Shown here piece by piece: positions 62,643 through 64,000 of a stretch of DNA of 64,000 nt. The notes under the pieces were generated by a model. It had not been told where the DNA came from and did no database searches. It saw only the letters and a list, made by a program, of their open reading frames with translations. Source of the DNA: Streptomyces sp. NBC_00440. Lineage in GTDB: Bacteria > Actinomycetota > Actinomycetes > Streptomycetales > Streptomycetaceae. The first letter of the stretch is position 1. Every line of letters starts with the position of its first letter. The position numbers and the translations under genes are program-made. The stretch lies in contig NZ_CP107921.1 in assembly GCF_036014215.1 (NCBI RefSeq), positions 1,621,501 to 1,685,500 on the forward strand, in the 5' to 3' direction.

Positions 62643-62690
62643 TGCAGTACCACTGACATTGGGGTGCTCCGCCAGGGGAAGTAATGGGCC

Positions 62691-63224
62691 ATGACGGATC
62701 GCCCGCTGCTGCTGATCGACGTGGATGGCCCCCTCAACCCGTACTCCGCCCGGCTCGCCCGCCTGCGCGGATACACGGCCCACCGCTTCCACCCGGCGAA
62801 CTGGCTCGCGCGCCAGACACCGGGTTCCCGGGCCCACCGGCGCGGCCTGTGCGTGCGGCTCCATCCGGAGCACGGCGCCCGCCTCACCGCCCTCCCCTTC
62901 GAACTCGTGTGGGCGACCACCTGGATGCACGAGGCGAACGAGATGATCGCCCCGGCCATCGGCCTGCCGCGCGCCCTTCCGGTCATCGAATGGCCCGAGC
63001 TCTTCGCGACGGATCCCGACGGGCTCTACTGGAAGACCCGCCCACTCCTGGAGTGGGCCGCGGGCCGCCCCTTCGCCTGGGTGGACGACATGATCACGGA
63101 CCTGGACACGGCTCATGTCACGACACACCATGACGCGCCGTCGCTCCTCCTGCGGATAGCCCCCCGACACGGCTTGCGGGAGAGGGACTTCACCACTCTG
63201 ACCGACTGGTCGAAGTCATTGTGA
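62691..63224 (+). CDS. HAD-like hydrolase domain protein
   Basis: A 177-residue protein. Motif I is LLLIDVDGPLNP, with Asp10 and Asp12 as nucleophile and acid. Motif II may be the Thr pair in LVWATTWMHEANEM, and motif III/IV region is PFAWVDDMITDLDTA. No cap domain of size is present, so it is a compact HAD of the secreted-acid-phosphatase or polynucleotide 3'-phosphatase-like kind. GGGGAA purines precede ATG 62691. It is divergent from the STAND gene across 60 bp. The substrate is unknown; a nucleic-acid or small-phosphate substrate is only a guess. Confidence 0.8.
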   Translation: MTDRPLLLIDVDGPLNPYSARLARLRGYTAHRFHPANWLARQTPGSRAHRRGLCVRLHPEHGARLTALPFELVWATTWMHEANEMIAPAIGLPRALPVIEWPELFATDPDGLYWKTRPLLEWAAGRPFAWVDDMITDLDTAHVTTHHDAPSLLLRIAPRHGLRERDFTTLTDWSKSL

Positions 63225-63260
63225 CGCCGGGGCCACGCCCGTGACGCCGGGGGCCACGCC

Positions 63261-63291
63261 CCGCTCGGGAGGCTGAGCCTCTCCCGAGCGG
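63261..63291 (+). terminator. Hairpin after the HAD-like gene
   Basis: CCGCTCGGGAGGC (63261-63273) pairs with GCCTCTCCCGAGCGG (63277-63291), leaving a 2-nt bulge. Just upstream, a 20-bp TGACGCCGGGG...CACGCCC unit is repeated at about 63220-63260. Confidence 0.6.
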
Positions 63292-63312
63292 ACGGCGGGA
63301 GGCAAAACAAAA

Positions 63313-63350
63313 GGCAAGGAGGGTTACCCACTCCTTGCCACTTTTAATTT
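63313..63350 (+). terminator. Intrinsic terminator with U-tract
   Basis: GGCAAGGAG (63313-63321) pairs with CTCCTTGCC (63331-63339), followed by ACTTTTAATTT. An A-rich AAAACAAAA run precedes it, so it could also stop minus-strand transcription. Such a canonical U-tract terminator is uncommon in this genome. Confidence 0.8.
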
Positions 63351-63362
63351 ATAGCGCACTGG

Positions 63363-63382
63363 GGGGCTTGCGGCAAGGCCCC
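63363..63382 (+). promoter_or_regulatory. Rifamycin-associated element (RAE)
   Basis: GGGGCTTGCGGCAAGGCCCC matches the near-palindromic element I recall upstream of rifamycin-inducible genes in actinomycetes. It stands 272 bp before the helR start and just after a terminator. The gene downstream is HelD-family, a known RAE-controlled type. Confidence 0.8.
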
Positions 63383-63654
63383 GGTCGTACCGCAGAATCG
63401 TCGGCCGAGGCCGGAATCCACGGAAACAGAAAAGGAAAAGGAAACAGAAACACAAGCGCCGGTCGCGAAATGCGCCGCCGCCATGCCCGCAGTGATGCCC
63501 GCAGTGATGGCCGCCAAGCCCGCCCACTTCGTCACACCGGTCCAGAAGCCGTGCTGCGCGCGTGCTGAGCGCGGGCTGAGCACAAGGACGGCAAGGACGC
63601 GCGCAACGGCCGCGAGCCACCTCGGATCGGACCCAACAGATCGGAACCAGCGAC
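63383..63654 (+). other. Long leader between the RAE and helR
   Basis: A 272-nt gene-free stretch. It holds an A-rich purine block at about 63419-63456 (GGAAACAGAAAAGGAAAAGG) and two exact copies of ATGCCCGCAGTG at 63482-63505. Short frames exist in it but none has a convincing ribosome site. It may be an untranslated leader with control elements. Confidence 0.5.
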
Positions 63655-64000
63655 GTGAACCCTCTGCCCACCAGAGCGTTCGATCTCCCCGACCGTCTCT
63701 CCCCCAAGGCCGACCCGGCACTGATCTCCGGCGATGAGCAGCACTTCGCGGCCATCTCGGAGTGCCTCGACCAGTCGATCGCCGAGCTCTCCGCCCGCCT
63801 CGATGCCGAGCGCAGGGCGCCCGGCGGCATCGGCCGGCAGGCGATGGACCGGGACATGGAGATCCACCGGCTGACCGCCCGATTGCGCACACTGCGCCGT
63901 TTCGGCCTGGATCTCTGCCTCGGGCACATGGTCGGCGCCGACAGCGCCGACCCGGTGTACGTCGGACGCCTCGGCCTCAAGGACAGCGCGGGCCGCCGGC
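63655..64000 (+). CDS. helR: HelR, HelD-family RNA polymerase-recycling motor ATPase (N-terminal part)
   Basis: Only the first 115 residues are in the window; the gene runs off the end. The visible part, FDLPDRLSPKADPALISGDEQHF, then RLDAERRAPGGIGRQAMDRDMEI and LRTLRRFGLDLCLGHMVG, matches the N-terminal coiled coil of actinobacterial HelD-like helicases, which inserts into RNA polymerase. In Streptomyces, HelR removes rifamycin-blocked polymerase and gives resistance. GTG 63655 is used; the ribosome site is weak (GGAAC). The upstream RAE strongly supports the rifamycin-responsive type rather than a general HelD. Confidence 0.82.
   Translation, partial: MNPLPTRAFDLPDRLSPKADPALISGDEQHFAAISECLDQSIAELSARLDAERRAPGGIGRQAMDRDMEIHRLTARLRTLRRFGLDLCLGHMVGADSADPVYVGRLGLKDSAGRR

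Noticed and set aside
54702..63224. Prophage or integrative element
   Set aside because: No integrase, capsid, terminase, replication or transfer genes and no attachment repeats are visible.
63483..63737. A short protein gene before helR
   Set aside because: It overlaps the helR start in another frame, has no ribosome site and shows simple repeated codons; better read as leader DNA.

Overview
This is a 64 kb piece of a high-GC actinobacterial chromosome, almost certainly Streptomyces. The genus call rests on very GC-rich coding sequence, frequent GTG starts, TAnnnT -10 boxes lying 6-8 nt before start codons, whiA, and a gene order that matches from memory the Streptomyces core region carrying suf, ctaA/ctaB, the pentose phosphate genes, gap/pgk/tpiA/secG, whiA/rapZ/uvrC, uvrA and uvrB. 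I see no complete tRNA, rRNA, IS element, prophage or CRISPR array.

Layout. 1-9.4 kb: end of an extracellular nuclease, signal peptidase I, a lipoprotein, dapA and dapD of lysine/peptidoglycan precursor synthesis, an HxlR-peroxiredoxin fusion, an SMR efflux/TetR pair with a perfect operator-like palindrome, and two membrane/secreted proteins. 9.5-16.3 kb: an Fe-S assembly operon on the minus strand (sufR-sufB-sufD-Rieske-sufC-sufS-sufU-DUF59), with a SufR-type box at its head. 16.3-21.7 kb: an ABC exporter, ctaA and ctaB for heme A, and two lesser-known genes. 22.0-28.6 kb: pentose phosphate operon tkt-tal-zwf-opcA-pgl, facing pgi. 30.5-34.4 kb: an RbpA-like protein, then secG-tpiA-pgk-gap. 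34.7-40.1 kb: whiA-yvcK-rapZ-uvrC plus a Tat-type Rieske lipoprotein. 40.3-53.9 kb: a sugar kinase, a hydrolase, uvrA, a thiol-enzyme homologue, an MBL-fold protein, a TerC protein behind a manganese-type riboswitch, two TerD-domain genes, uvrB and an alkyltransferase. 54-64 kb: a more accessory stretch with a cupin, a WGR/beta-propeller protein, a uridine-kinase-like protein, an NTF2-like protein, a DUF7873-like gene, a GT-B-like protein behind a 7-bp repeat, an NB-ARC/TPR protein, a HAD protein, and the start of helR behind a rifamycin-associated element.

The most notable find is an unannotated structured RNA on the minus strand at about 57450-57590. Its T-arm/acceptor half comes before its acceptor/D-arm half. 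The acceptor, D, T and anticodon-position stems all pair perfectly, and three nested flanking helices close it into a long stem. This is the topology of a bacterial Y RNA (YrlA-type tRNA mimic). The leading strand also carries GGUCCGA, which resembles the Ro60-binding motif of animal Y RNAs. No Ro60/TROVE gene lies in the window.

All family assignments come from reading the sequence and recalled family features. No database search was run.
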